A DNA stretch of 64,000 bases from GCA-2861595 sp035526335 (GTDB lineage: Bacteria; Actinomycetota; Acidimicrobiia; Acidimicrobiales; GCA-2861595). The notes beneath the pieces are model-generated. The model ran no database searches. It saw only the letters and a program-made list of their open reading frames with translations, and was not told where the DNA came from. Shown piece by piece: positions 24,081 to 33,319 of the stretch. The DNA lies in the NCBI GenBank assembly GCA_035526335.1, contig DATLCN010000026.1, forward strand, positions 62,001 to 126,000. The letters are read 5' to 3'. Positions within the stretch are counted from its first letter, which is position 1. Each line of letters opens with the position of its first letter. The position numbers and the translations under genes are program-made.

Positions 24081-26447
24081 TCAGGCTGGGGTGGCGGTGC
24101 GGTCCCGCTGCTCCAGCTCGTCGACCGTCATGAGCACGGATCGGGCCTTGGAGCCCTCGGAGGGGCCGACCACGCCTCGCTGCTCGAGGAGGTCCATCAG
24201 GCGACCGGCCCGGGCGAAACCGACCCTCAGCTTGCGCTGGAGCATCGACGTGGACCCGAGCTGGGACCGCACGACCAGGTCCATGGCCGCCTCCAGCATG
24301 TCGTCGTCATCGGGATCACCGCTGCCCATCCCGTTGCCGGCGCCACCCGGCTCGGCCCCGTCGCCCTCCACGCCGTCCACGTACTGGGGCTGGGCCTGCC
24401 GGCGCCAGTGGGCCACGACCTTGTTGACCTCCTCCTCGCTCACCCACGGGCCCTGGATGCGGCGGGGCACGTTCGAAGAGGCGGTGAGCAGGAGCATGTC
24501 GCCCTGGCCCACGAGCCGCTCGGCGCCCTGCTGGTCGAGGATGACCCGGCTGTCGGCCAGGGATGAGACGGCGAACGCGAGACGGGAAGGGATGTTGGCC
24601 TTGATCACGCCGGTGATGACGTCGACCGACGGCCGCTGGGTGGCTATCACCAGGTGGATCCCGAAGGCCCGCCCCATCTGGGCGATGCGGCAGATCGACT
24701 CCTCAACGTCGCGGGCGGCCACCATCATCAGGTCGTTGAGCTCGTCCACCACCACCAGTACGAAGGGCAGGCGTTCGGGCTCCGGAGCGTCCGGCATCCC
24801 GATCACGGGCTCAGGAGTGAGCTCGCCGCGGTCGTAGGCCGCGTTGTAACCGGTGATGTCACGCACGCCCACCTCGGACAGCAGGTTGGTCCGCCGTTCC
24901 ATCTCCTGCACGGCCCACGACAGGGCGTTGGCCGCCTTGCGGGGGTTGACCACCACCGCGGTGAGCAGATGCGGCAGTCCGTTGTACTGACCGAGCTCGA
25001 CGCGCTTTGGGTCCACCAGGATCATGCGCACCTGGTCGGGCGTGGCCCTCATGAGGATCGACGTGAGGAAGGAGTTCAGGCACGACGACTTGCCTGCTCC
25101 GGTGGCGCCGGCGATGAGGATGTGGGGCATCGAGGCGAGGCTCTCCAGTACCGGGCGCCCGGCGATGTCGCGCCCGATGGCCACCTCCAGCGGATGGGTC
25201 GCCTTGTGAGCCTCCTCGGAACCGAGGATGTCACCTAGGGACACCAGCTGGCGCTGGACGTTGGGCACCTCGACACCGATGGCCGAGCGTCCCGGGATCG
25301 GTGCCAGGAGGCGGATGTCGGGCGCGGCCAGGGCATAGGCCATGTCCTTCTGCAGGCTCGTCACCCGGGCCACTTTCACGCCGGGACCCAGTTCCAGCTC
25401 GTAGCGGGTGACGGTAGGCCCGACGGTCTTGCCCAGCAGGCGGGTCTCCACCCCGTGGGCGGCCAGAGCCTCCTCCAGGGTGCGGCCGCGGGCGTCGAGG
25501 ACGCGGTGGTCGATCTCCTGGGTCCTGCCCTTGCGGAGCAGCTGGAGCGGCGGCAGGCGCCACGCGGTGGCCCTGGCCGCGGGGCCGAGATCGATCGAGA
25601 GCTGGTCGCCGGCGGGCACCGTGTCCGGCATCGGCGGGAGGGTGTGGACATCGAGCCTCTCGGGCATGGGCTCGGGCTCGGTCTCCGGGAGAGGCTCGTC
25701 GCCGTCCTCTGCGGAGGAACCGGCCGGAGTGGACGGCGGCTTCGACGAAGGATGGCGGGCCGCGGTGGCGTCGACCTCGTCGAGGTGGCCCAGGGCCCGC
25801 AGGCGGCGCAGGACGGGGGCGGCGGCGCGGCGGCCGGCCCCGAAGGCCACGCCGGCATGGTTGGCCGCGTCCCGCACCCGGGTGCGGGTGAGCACGAGCA
25901 GGGACACGAGGAGCAGCGCGACAAGGACGATGGCGGCCCCGGGCACCCCGAGCACCGCCCGCAGCGGACCCCCCATGGCCACGCCCACGTAACCGCCGGC
26001 CCGCCGCAGCACGTCGAGCTCGGACGACCATGCCGGCGTTCCCCTGACCACGTGCAGGACGCCGGCACCGGTGACGGTGAGAAGCGAGAACCCGATCACG
26101 GCGCGGGCCGGCTCGGCCTTGGCCCTCCCCTGGACCAGCGCCGCCCCGACGCCGCACAGCGCCACCGGGAGCACGAACCGGGCCAGACCGAGACCGGCGC
26201 CGGCGCCGCCCTGCAGAGCCCGACCCGCAGGTCCGGTGAGGTCGGCATAGATACCGAGTCCGGCCAGCAGGCCGATCACGATCAGCACCAGCCCCCACAC
26301 GTCGTCGGCCTGGCGGCCCAGGTGGGTGGCCAGTGTGGCCCTGAGGCCCGGGCCTTTCCTGGCGTGGGTGCGCCTCTTGGCTGCCGGTTTGCGGGCTGGC
26401 GGCTTGCGCCTGGCGGGAGGGCGACGTCTGGCCGCGGTCTTGCTCAT
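24081..26447 (-). CDS. ftsK: DNA translocase FtsK
   Basis: A 788-residue septal DNA pump. Order: a basic Ala/Arg/Pro-Lys N-terminus, four or so transmembrane helices (about residues 45-195), a short acidic Pro-rich linker, then the motor with Walker A GATGAGKSS, RMILVDPKRVELG, Walker B LVVVDELNDLMM and IATQRPSVDVITG, and a C-terminal gamma winged helix (LGSTSMLQRKLRVGFARAGRLMD). The Walker B is followed by Asn where most relatives have Ala. ATG 26447 is preferred over a TTG six codons upstream. It follows rnj on the same strand and converges with the B12-operon gene, 104 bases away, where no clear terminator is seen. Confidence 0.95.
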   Translation of the reverse strand: MSKTAARRRPPARRKPPARKPAAKRRTHARKGPGLRATLATHLGRQADDVWGLVLIVIGLLAGLGIYADLTGPAGRALQGGAGAGLGLARFVLPVALCGVGAALVQGRAKAEPARAVIGFSLLTVTGAGVLHVVRGTPAWSSELDVLRRAGGYVGVAMGGPLRAVLGVPGAAIVLVALLLVSLLVLTRTRVRDAANHAGVAFGAGRRAAAPVLRRLRALGHLDEVDATAARHPSSKPPSTPAGSSAEDGDEPLPETEPEPMPERLDVHTLPPMPDTVPAGDQLSIDLGPAARATAWRLPPLQLLRKGRTQEIDHRVLDARGRTLEEALAAHGVETRLLGKTVGPTVTRYELELGPGVKVARVTSLQKDMAYALAAPDIRLLAPIPGRSAIGVEVPNVQRQLVSLGDILGSEEAHKATHPLEVAIGRDIAGRPVLESLASMPHILIAGATGAGKSSCLNSFLTSILMRATPDQVRMILVDPKRVELGQYNGLPHLLTAVVVNPRKAANALSWAVQEMERRTNLLSEVGVRDITGYNAAYDRGELTPEPVIGMPDAPEPERLPFVLVVVDELNDLMMVAARDVEESICRIAQMGRAFGIHLVIATQRPSVDVITGVIKANIPSRLAFAVSSLADSRVILDQQGAERLVGQGDMLLLTASSNVPRRIQGPWVSEEEVNKVVAHWRRQAQPQYVDGVEGDGAEPGGAGNGMGSGDPDDDDMLEAAMDLVVRSQLGSTSMLQRKLRVGFARAGRLMDLLEQRGVVGPSEGSKARSVLMTVDELEQRDRTATPA

Positions 26448-26565
26448 CAGCCACAAGAGTAACAACTGCCACGTGGCCCGAACGGACCTCGAGCCGAAAA
26501 CCCTCCGGGTAGGGCATCTGACCCGCGCCGGTCCGGGCCGAGGTCGTGCACCCGAACTCGAGGGC

Positions 26566-28227
26566 TCAGACCTCCATCACGACGGGCACGATCATGGGAC
26601 GCCGGCGGGTGCGCTCGTTGACGAAGCGGCCGAGGGCGGTGCGCACGTGGCGCTTCAGCAGCTCGATGTCGCTGGCGCCCTCGGCATCCACGTCCTTCAG
26701 GCTCACCAGCACCGCCTCGCGGGCCTCGAGCAGCAGGCCCTCGGCCTCACGTTCGTACACCCAGCCCCGGGTGATTATCTCGGGCCCGTCGAGCACCTCG
26801 CCAGTGCGTCCGTCGACGGTGAGGACGACGATGACCACGCCCTCCTCCGACAGCACCCGGCGGTCGCGGAACACGCCGTGGCCGACGTCGCCCACGATGC
26901 CGTCGACGTACAGGTAGCCGGCGGGTACCTCGCCGGCGAAGTCGAGGCCCTCGTCGGTCAGCTCGACCACGTCGCCGTCCTCGGCCAGCAGCACCTTGTC
27001 GGCGGCCACGCCCATGCGCACGGCGAGGCGGGAGTGGTGGGTCAGGTGGCGGTACTCGCCGTGGACAGGGATGAAATGCTCCGGTCGGGCCACGGCCAGA
27101 AGGGTCTGCAGCTCTCCCTGCATGGCGTGGCCGCTGACGTGGACATCGGCGATGCCGGAGTGGATGACCTCCGCGCCCCGGCGGTGGAGCCCGTCGATCA
27201 CCTTGCCGACGTTCATCTCGTTGCCCGGGATGGCATGGGAGCTGAGGATCACCAGGTCGCCGTCGCCGACCTTGAGGCGCTTGTTCTCGCCGGCGGCCAT
27301 GAGAGCCAGCGCCGACATGGGTTCGCCCTGAGATCCGGTGGAGACCACGCACACCCGCCGAGGGTCGTGGTCGCCGATCCTGTCGATGTCGACGATGGAC
27401 GAGTCGGCCACCTGCAGCAGGCCCATCTCCCGGGCCAGGCCGACGTTCTTGGCCATCGAGCGACCGAGGGTGGCCACGACACGGCCGCTGGCGACGGCGA
27501 CCTCGATGACCTGCTGGATGCGGTGGATGTGGCTGGCGAAGCATGTGACGATGATCCGCTTGCCGGCGTGGGCCCGGAACAGGTCCCGCAGCACCGGGCC
27601 GACCGACGATTCGCTGGCCGTGTGCCCCGGCTCCTCGGCATTGGTGGAGTCGGACAGCAGGAGACGAACGCCCGAGGTGGAGGCGATGGCGCCTATGCGG
27701 GCCAGGTCCGTCATGCGCCCGTCCACGGGCGTGAGGTCGAGCTTGAAGTCCCCGGAGTGCAGGATCACGCCCTGCGGGGTGTGGAAGGCGGTGGCGAAGC
27801 CGTGGGGGACGGAGTGGGTGACGGGGATGAACTCCACGTCGAAGGGTCCGATCCGGCGACGCTCGCCGTCGGCCACGGGAATGAGCGTGGTGCGGTTGAG
27901 CATGCCGGCTTCCTCGATCCGGCTACGGGCCAGGCCCAGGGTGAGAGCCGAGCCGAAGATCGGGAACTTCAGGTCCCGTAAGAGGAACGACAGGCCGCCG
28001 GCGTGGTCCTCGTGGCCGTGGGTGACGATGCAACCCTCCACCCGATCCGCGTTCTGGCGCAGCCACGTGAAGTCGGGGAGGACCAGGTCGACCCCGGGCA
28101 TGTCGATGTCGGGGAACATGATCCCGCAGTCGAGGAGCATGATGCGCCCACCCAGCTCGACGGCGGCGCAGTTCCGCCCGATCTCGCCGAGGCCGCCGAG
28201 GAAGGTGACGCGGACGGACTCAGGCAT
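26566..28227 (-). CDS. rnj: Ribonuclease J
   Basis: RNase J is a metallo-beta-lactamase/beta-CASP ribonuclease with 5'-3' exo- and endonuclease activity in mRNA decay and rRNA maturation. The zinc motif THGHEDHAGG, HSGDFKLD, LLSDSTNAEEPG and the beta-CASP motifs (TGSQGEPMSAL, HVSGHA) are all present in 553 residues. The ATG at 28227 overlaps the dapA stop region by eight bases. The dapA-rnj-ftsK order is typical of actinobacteria. PNPase is encoded 5 kb upstream. Confidence 0.95.
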   Translation of the reverse strand: MPESVRVTFLGGLGEIGRNCAAVELGGRIMLLDCGIMFPDIDMPGVDLVLPDFTWLRQNADRVEGCIVTHGHEDHAGGLSFLLRDLKFPIFGSALTLGLARSRIEEAGMLNRTTLIPVADGERRRIGPFDVEFIPVTHSVPHGFATAFHTPQGVILHSGDFKLDLTPVDGRMTDLARIGAIASTSGVRLLLSDSTNAEEPGHTASESSVGPVLRDLFRAHAGKRIIVTCFASHIHRIQQVIEVAVASGRVVATLGRSMAKNVGLAREMGLLQVADSSIVDIDRIGDHDPRRVCVVSTGSQGEPMSALALMAAGENKRLKVGDGDLVILSSHAIPGNEMNVGKVIDGLHRRGAEVIHSGIADVHVSGHAMQGELQTLLAVARPEHFIPVHGEYRHLTHHSRLAVRMGVAADKVLLAEDGDVVELTDEGLDFAGEVPAGYLYVDGIVGDVGHGVFRDRRVLSEEGVVIVVLTVDGRTGEVLDGPEIITRGWVYEREAEGLLLEAREAVLVSLKDVDAEGASDIELLKRHVRTALGRFVNERTRRRPMIVPVVMEV

Positions 28228-29140
28228 GGCGCACGATCGCCGGGGCGTCCCGGCCCATCTCGGTGAGCACGGCCCGGGCGCGGTCCTCGAGCCCTTCCGG
28301 CGCCGGACCCATCGGCAGGCGGCACTGGCCCACAGGCAGCCCGAGGACCCGCATCATGGCCTTGGCCGGCACCGGGTTGGGAGCGTCGTCGCCGGTCTCG
28401 AAGGCAAAGCTGGGGAGCAGCAGGGTGTTGATGCGACGGGCCTCGCCCACGTCACCCTTGGCGAAGGCGTTGACCATGTGAGCGTGGAGGCTACCCGCCC
28501 AGTTGGTGGCGACCCCGATGAGCCCCACGGCACCGACAGCCAGCAGCGGCAGCGTGAGCCCGTCCTCGCCGCTGTAGAGCTCGAAGCTCTGCGGCGCCTC
28601 CGCCACCAGTCGGGCTGACCCGGCCGGGTCACCGGCGGCGTCCTTCACCCCGAGCAGGTTGGGCACTTCACGCGCCAGGCTCAGAAGGGTGTCGTGGGCG
28701 ATCTTGCGCCCGGTCCGAACGGGAATGTCGTACACGATGACCGGCAGCGAGGTGGCGCCGGCGACAGCCCGGAAGTGGGCCTCTATACCGGCCTGCGACG
28801 GGCGGTTGTAGTAGGGCGTGACCGCCAGCACGCCGGCGGCGCCGGCATCCTCGGCCACCTTCGTCGTCTCCACGGAGTGGGCCGTGTCGTTGCTGCCGGC
28901 CCCGGCGATCACCGGCACCGTCACGGCTTCGACGACCGCCCTCCACAGATCCGCCTTCTCGGCATCGGTGAGCACCGGTGATTCACCGGTTGTGCCGGCC
29001 ACTACGAGCCCGTCACTCCCGTTGTCGACCAACCAGCGGGCGACGGTCGCGGCGGCGTCGAGATCGAGGCGGCCGGCGCTGTCGAAGGGCGTGACCATGG
29101 CGGTGAGCACGGCACCGAAACGAGCGGTGGTGAAGGACAT
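28220..29140 (-). CDS. dapA: 4-hydroxy-tetrahydrodipicolinate synthase
   Basis: DapA condenses pyruvate and aspartate semialdehyde in the first committed step of lysine/diaminopimelate synthesis. The TIM-barrel enzyme (306 residues) has GTTGESPVLT, the catalytic tyrosine region VTPYYNRPSQ and VYDIPVRTG, and the Schiff-base lysine in GVKDAAGDP. ATG 29140 begins MSFTTARFG and overlaps the stop of a 44-codon upstream frame by one base. dapB lies further upstream, so the two early lysine genes are close together, while dapF and dapC are 25 kb away in the same orientation. Confidence 0.95.
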   Translation of the reverse strand: MSFTTARFGAVLTAMVTPFDSAGRLDLDAAATVARWLVDNGSDGLVVAGTTGESPVLTDAEKADLWRAVVEAVTVPVIAGAGSNDTAHSVETTKVAEDAGAAGVLAVTPYYNRPSQAGIEAHFRAVAGATSLPVIVYDIPVRTGRKIAHDTLLSLAREVPNLLGVKDAAGDPAGSARLVAEAPQSFELYSGEDGLTLPLLAVGAVGLIGVATNWAGSLHAHMVNAFAKGDVGEARRINTLLLPSFAFETGDDAPNPVPAKAMMRVLGLPVGQCRLPMGPAPEGLEDRARAVLTEMGRDAPAIVRHA

Positions 29141-29274
29141 CAGGCCACCACCCCGGAGCGTTCCCGGACCGCCGTGGCCAGGATGTCCTCGTGAAGCTCG
29201 AACCACACGGTGCGGTACGGGTCGATCATCGCAGCGCGGAGCACCACGAACCGCGGATCGGAGGAGTGCGACAC
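29140..29274 (-). CDS. Small ORF (44 aa) coupled to dapA
   Basis: A GTG at 29274 opens a 44-residue frame containing PRFVVLRAAMIDPYRTVW and FELHEDILATAVRERSG. Its TGA shares one base with the dapA ATG (TGATG), an arrangement typical of translational coupling. Codon use looks coding. I do not recognise the product and see no clear Shine-Dalgarno. In many actinobacteria thyX sits between dapB and dapA, but I cannot show that this is a remnant of it. It could also be a leader peptide. Confidence 0.4.
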   Translation of the reverse strand: MSHSSDPRFVVLRAAMIDPYRTVWFELHEDILATAVRERSGVVA

Positions 29275-29294
29275 AGCCGAAGGCTACAGGGGCG

Positions 29295-30170
29295 TCACAG
29301 CTGGCTGGGGGGTACGTCTCCGCTGGATACCGGCTCGGAGCTCACGACCCGGTACACCCCGTCGACGACCCGGATCACCTCGTGCGAGGTGGAGGCACCG
29401 GACCCAGCCCACACATCGATCTGGCCGGTGGAGATCCGGACCGAACCGTTGGAGGCGTCACGATGGGCGTTCACGCTTCCGGGGCCCTCGACCACGTCCA
29501 GGGCCAGCAGACCGGAGCTCGCCGAGCGGAAGCCGAAGACCGCATCCTGGCTGCCGTCCCCCGACACGTCCGCCACCCGCACGTTCACACTCTTGAACTG
29601 TGACCCGGAGGAGTCCACCTTTTCCAGGGCGATCCTCCACGAGTCGGAACCCGCCCGCTGGAAGACGTAGACGCTGCGGCCCTGAGCCGAGCCGAGAACG
29701 CCCTCACGCGTCGACTGGGTCAACCAGATCAGGTCACCGCCCCGCGCCCGGAACTGCTCGCAGTGCACCTCCGACGCGTTCTGGTCAGCAAGTCCGTGGC
29801 AGCTGGACCCGGCGGCCAGCTGGCGGCTGGCGGCGACACCGACAGGCTGCAGTACCGCGCCGGACCCGTCGAGGGACGGGCCGAGACGGCCGACCGGCAG
29901 GCTCGAGCTGCTGGTGTCACCAACTCCGGGGATCGTGGTGGTCGTCGTCGTCGTGGTGGACGTCGTGGTGGTCTCCTCCACCAGATCCTTCTCGTCCTGC
30001 GGAGGCTGGTCGTCCAGGGTCGGGATGGTCGAGGTGGCGTTGGGAGCCTGCGTGAGGGACAACTTCGTCCCGCCTCCACTCCGCACGTAGGCGACGCCGG
30101 CGAGCACGACCGTCAGACACAGGACCAGCCCCCCCAGCACCGAGGCCAGCAGCTTCTGCAGTGGTGACAC
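29295..30170 (-). CDS. Membrane-anchored extracellular protein with Thr-rich linker, unknown function
   Basis: The likely start is GTG 30170 (VSPLQKLLAS), giving 291 residues and avoiding overlap with the divergent DedA gene. One transmembrane helix (about residues 12-33) is followed by an extracellular region with a poly-Thr/Ser linker (about 68-82), a Cys-containing segment and a globular domain with ADVSGDGSQDAVFGF, which looks like an FG-GAP/VCBS-type calcium-loop repeat. No enzyme motif is seen. It lies upstream of the small ORF and dapA on the same strand. Confidence 0.7.
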   Translation of the reverse strand: MSPLQKLLASVLGGLVLCLTVVLAGVAYVRSGGGTKLSLTQAPNATSTIPTLDDQPPQDEKDLVEETTTTSTTTTTTTTIPGVGDTSSSSLPVGRLGPSLDGSGAVLQPVGVAASRQLAAGSSCHGLADQNASEVHCEQFRARGGDLIWLTQSTREGVLGSAQGRSVYVFQRAGSDSWRIALEKVDSSGSQFKSVNVRVADVSGDGSQDAVFGFRSASSGLLALDVVEGPGSVNAHRDASNGSVRISTGQIDVWAGSGASTSHEVIRVVDGVYRVVSSEPVSSGDVPPSQL

Positions 30171-30217
30171 CAACGCACGATATTCGGTCGCGAGGGCCGG
30201 CGATAGCGTCTTGGGCC

Positions 30218-30925
30218 GTGGACGCCAACCTGCCACCGCGTCCCCCCCCGAGCCGGCGGACGCTGACCCTCATCGTCGGTCCGATCCTCGCCGTCATCGT
30301 CGTCGGAACCCTTGGCAACATGTTCCACCCGACCCTGCTGAAGAGCCACCCTCTTCTGCTCGTGGCCATGGAGCCCCGGAACCGTTACCTCCTGCTGGTG
30401 GCGGACAAGGTCTCGTTCGTACCCTTCCTCATCGTCGCCACGGTCCGCCGGCTGATCTCGGACCCGCTCTTCTATCTGGTGGGCCACCTGTACGGCGACA
30501 GCGGCGTGCGTTGGATCGAGCGCAAGATGGGCGACTCGGCCGGACTGGTGAGGGGGATGGAGCGCGGCTTCGCCAAGGCGGCGCCGGTGATGGTCTTCCT
30601 CTTCCCCGGCGCCATCGTGTGCGTCCTTGCCGGCGCCACCGGGATGAGCCCTCTGCTGTTCCTCGCTCTCAACGTCGCGGGGACGGTGACGATGGTCAGT
30701 CTGCTCTACACCTTCGCCGAATTCTTCGACGGCCCCCTCGGTGCCGTGAACCGCTTCTACGCCGACAACAACAAGGTCCTCACCATCATCTCCATCGTGT
30801 TCACCGTCGTATGGCTCGTGATGCAACGCAGCCAGGGCAAGTCGGAGCTGGAGTCCATCTCCTCCATCGAGGAGGAGCTGGAGGGCAGCGGCGACAACCA
30901 GCCGCCCGAGCGGGAGAGGGGATAA
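30218..30925 (+). CDS. DedA/VTT-family membrane protein
   Basis: The 235-residue product has four to five transmembrane helices and the VTT core: DPLFYLVGHLYGDSGVRW, then FLFPGAIVCVLAGATGMS. DedA-family proteins are undecaprenyl-phosphate or phospholipid transporters or scramblases in characterised members. The start GTG 30218 is chosen because the longer frame would overlap the divergent gene. It ends 76 bases from the convergent dapB with no obvious terminator between. Confidence 0.78.
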   Translation: MDANLPPRPPPSRRTLTLIVGPILAVIVVGTLGNMFHPTLLKSHPLLLVAMEPRNRYLLLVADKVSFVPFLIVATVRRLISDPLFYLVGHLYGDSGVRWIERKMGDSAGLVRGMERGFAKAAPVMVFLFPGAIVCVLAGATGMSPLLFLALNVAGTVTMVSLLYTFAEFFDGPLGAVNRFYADNNKVLTIISIVFTVVWLVMQRSQGKSELESISSIEEELEGSGDNQPPERERG

Positions 30926-31001
30926 CTCTCAGTTCGGCGGGCTCGTCGCCGTGGACTCGGTCGACCTCGCCGTGGAGGCGGGCGGATGGTCAGCCGTCGG
31001 C

Positions 31002-31772
31002 TCAGAGACCCAGCAGGGGGTCCAGGCCGAGGGTGAGGCCGGGCCGGTCGGCAACGGCCTTGACCGCCAACACCACGCCGGGCATGAACGAGGAGCGGTC
31101 GTAGGAGTCGTGGCGGATGGTGAGACTCTCGCCGGTGGACCCGAGCAGGACTTCCTGGTGGGCGACGAGCCCCTTCAGACGGACCGAGTGGACCCGGATC
31201 CCGGCAGGGCCCTCGCCTCCCCGGGCCCCCGGTACCACCGTGGTGACAGTGGGGTCCGCCCCCCATCTATCGGAGGCCGAGGCCATGCGCTCCATCGTCC
31301 GCATGGCCGTGCCCGAGGGGGCATCCTTCTTGTTGTCGTGGTGCAGCTCGATCACCTCGGCCGTCTCGAACCAGGGAGCCGCCAGCTCGGCGAAGCGCAT
31401 CATGAGCACGGCCCCGATGGCGAAGTTCGGCGCGACGACCACGTTCGCCTTGCCCTTGTCGAACCGCGCCCGAACCTCGTCGAGGTCGGCTTCGGTGAGT
31501 CCGGTCGTGCCGACCACCGCGTGGACGCCGTGGTCGGCGCACCAGCGCAGGTTCTCACGCGCCGCATCGGCGACGGTGAAGTCCACCGCCACCTCGGCGC
31601 CGGCGGCCTGCATGGCATCAGCCGAACGGGACACGTCGACCCCGCACACCTGCCCGCCACCATGGTGTGGATCCACGGCGGCGACGAGCTCCAGCTCGGG
31701 ATCGTCGGTGACGGCCCCGCACACGGTGGCACCCATCCGGCCGGCCGCCCCGAAGACCCCGACACGCACCAT
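31002..31772 (-). CDS. dapB: 4-hydroxy-tetrahydrodipicolinate reductase
   Basis: DapB reduces the DapA product with NAD(P)H. The N-terminal Rossmann motif VGVFGAAGRMG begins at ATG 31772. Other motifs are VDFTVADAARENL, VVGTTGL, APNFAIGAVLMM and the substrate-binding ELHHDNKKDAPSGTA. Length is 256 residues, normal. It follows the M16 peptidase on the same strand across a 290-base gap, so it may have its own promoter there. Confidence 0.95.
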   Translation of the reverse strand: MVRVGVFGAAGRMGATVCGAVTDDPELELVAAVDPHHGGGQVCGVDVSRSADAMQAAGAEVAVDFTVADAARENLRWCADHGVHAVVGTTGLTEADLDEVRARFDKGKANVVVAPNFAIGAVLMMRFAELAAPWFETAEVIELHHDNKKDAPSGTAMRTMERMASASDRWGADPTVTTVVPGARGGEGPAGIRVHSVRLKGLVAHQEVLLGSTGESLTIRHDSYDRSSFMPGVVLAVKAVADRPGLTLGLDPLLGL

Positions 31773-31893
31773 CAGCCCACGGTAGCCAATCCCGTCGCGG
31801 CGACGATCGTCACAAACGTGTCCGTAGTTACCGGGCTGCACTTAGTCAGTTGCGCAGGGCCGCACCAACCAATGATCGCGACCCGAAACACGG

Positions 31894-32062
31894 GTGTCGA
31901 ACGACGTCGAAGGTGTCGAGGCCGGAGAATGTCCCGCCGTCGGCGGTGGCCGCGCGGAGCGCCTGTCGGAGCGGGTACGCGAGCGGGTGCATCTCGCCCA
32001 GGCCGCCGAGCTGGTCGCCGAGAAGGAGAAGCTGTTCGAGCAGATGTCGACCTCGAGGCCTC
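31894..32062 (+). pseudogene. Coding-like plus-strand fragment in the M16-dapB gap
   Basis: Starting at GTG 31894, about 55 codons read as a plausible helical protein (ERLSERVRERVHLAQAAEL, VAEKEKLFEQMS). The frame then runs into the 3' end of the convergent M16 peptidase gene and continues open only as its antisense. I recognise no family. It may be the 5' end of a lost gene, a short overlapping gene, or chance. The remaining 120 bases of the gap, next to dapB, are less GC-rich and could hold the dapB promoter. Confidence 0.25.
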
Positions 32063-33313
32063 TCAGGCGACCCGGGGAGCGCGCAGACTGGCCTCGTCGA
32101 CGGGTCCGACCACCGCCACGACCCGGTCGTTGGCCAGCACCCGCCCGGCCACTCTCTCTACGTCCTGCAATGTCACTTCGCCGACCCTGGTCGCCACCTC
32201 GAGCATGGTCGGCACCGTGCCGTGGACCAGCTGGCTGCGACCGATCCTGTTCATGCGCGCCGCGGAGTCCTCCAGCGAGAGGGCCAGCTCGCCCACCAGA
32301 TGGCCCTTGGCCACCTCGAGCTCCCGATGGGAGATTCCCTCGTCCCGCAGCGCGTCGAGCTCGGCATGAACCAGCTCCAGGACCTCGTCCATGCGGGCCG
32401 GCATCGTGCCGGCGTAGACGCCGAGAACGCCGGTGTCGGCGTAGCCGCTCCGGTAGGAGTACACCGAGTAGGCGAGCCCCCGCTCCTCGCGGATCTTCTG
32501 GAACAGCCGGGAGGACAGCCCCCCGCCCAGGACATGGTTGAGCACCGACAGGGCATAGCGGTCCTCGTCGTAGCTGTCGAGGGATCGACTGCCGACCACG
32601 AGGTGCGCCTGTTCAGTAGGGCGCACGTCGACCGCCATCGGGACCGGGGGCTGTCTGGGCCCGACCCTGCGCGGGCCGCTGCCGCCGGCGGCACCTCGGA
32701 AGCGGGCTTCGACGCCGGCCACCACCTCGTCGTGGCGAAGCTGCCCGGCAGCGGCGAAGACCATGTTCCCGGGGCGGTAGTGGTGGGAGTGGAAGCCGGC
32801 GATGTCATCCACGGCCATCGCCTCGATGCTGCCCTCGTCGCCCAGCACCTCGCGGCCCACCGGGTGGTCGGGGAAGAGCGCCTCGGTGAAGACCTCGTGC
32901 ACGAAGTCGGCGGGCTCATCGGCCCTCATCAGGATCTCCTCGAGGATCACCTGACGCTCGGCCTCCACCTCGTCGGGACGGAAGGCCGGGCTCCAGAGGA
33001 TGTCCGAGAGGATGTCGAGAGCGAGATCGAAGCTGCGGTCGAGCACCCGCAGGTAGAACGCGGTGTACTCCTTGGTGGTGAAGGCGTTCATGTCGCCGCC
33101 CACCGCATCCACGTCCTCTGCGATCTGGCGCGCGCTGCGCGTCGGCGTCCCCTTGAACAACAGGTGCTCGAGGAAGTGGGAGGCTCCGAAAAGTGCTCCC
33201 TCCTCGTCCCTGGATCCCGTCCCCACCCAGAAACCCGCACTCACCGAAGCCACGTCGGCCATGCGTTCCGTGACCACGGTGAGCCCGCAGTCGAGCTCGG
33301 TCGACTGGATCAA
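32063..33313 (-). CDS. M16-family zinc peptidase (processing-peptidase-like)
   Basis: The 416-residue protein has the inverted zinc motif HFLEH (in SHFLEHLLFKGT) with the downstream glutamate helix, and the second M16 domain with HVLGGGLSSRLFQKIREERGLAYSVYS. In Gram-positive bacteria the gene routinely follows pnp and is often called a zinc protease; substrates are unknown. The start is TTG 33313, six bases after the pnp stop. Its 3' end abuts the plus-strand fragment described above. Confidence 0.92.
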   Translation of the reverse strand: MIQSTELDCGLTVVTERMADVASVSAGFWVGTGSRDEEGALFGASHFLEHLLFKGTPTRSARQIAEDVDAVGGDMNAFTTKEYTAFYLRVLDRSFDLALDILSDILWSPAFRPDEVEAERQVILEEILMRADEPADFVHEVFTEALFPDHPVGREVLGDEGSIEAMAVDDIAGFHSHHYRPGNMVFAAAGQLRHDEVVAGVEARFRGAAGGSGPRRVGPRQPPVPMAVDVRPTEQAHLVVGSRSLDSYDEDRYALSVLNHVLGGGLSSRLFQKIREERGLAYSVYSYRSGYADTGVLGVYAGTMPARMDEVLELVHAELDALRDEGISHRELEVAKGHLVGELALSLEDSAARMNRIGRSQLVHGTVPTMLEVATRVGEVTLQDVERVAGRVLANDRVVAVVGPVDEASLRAPRVA

Positions 33314-33319
33314 GCGGAG

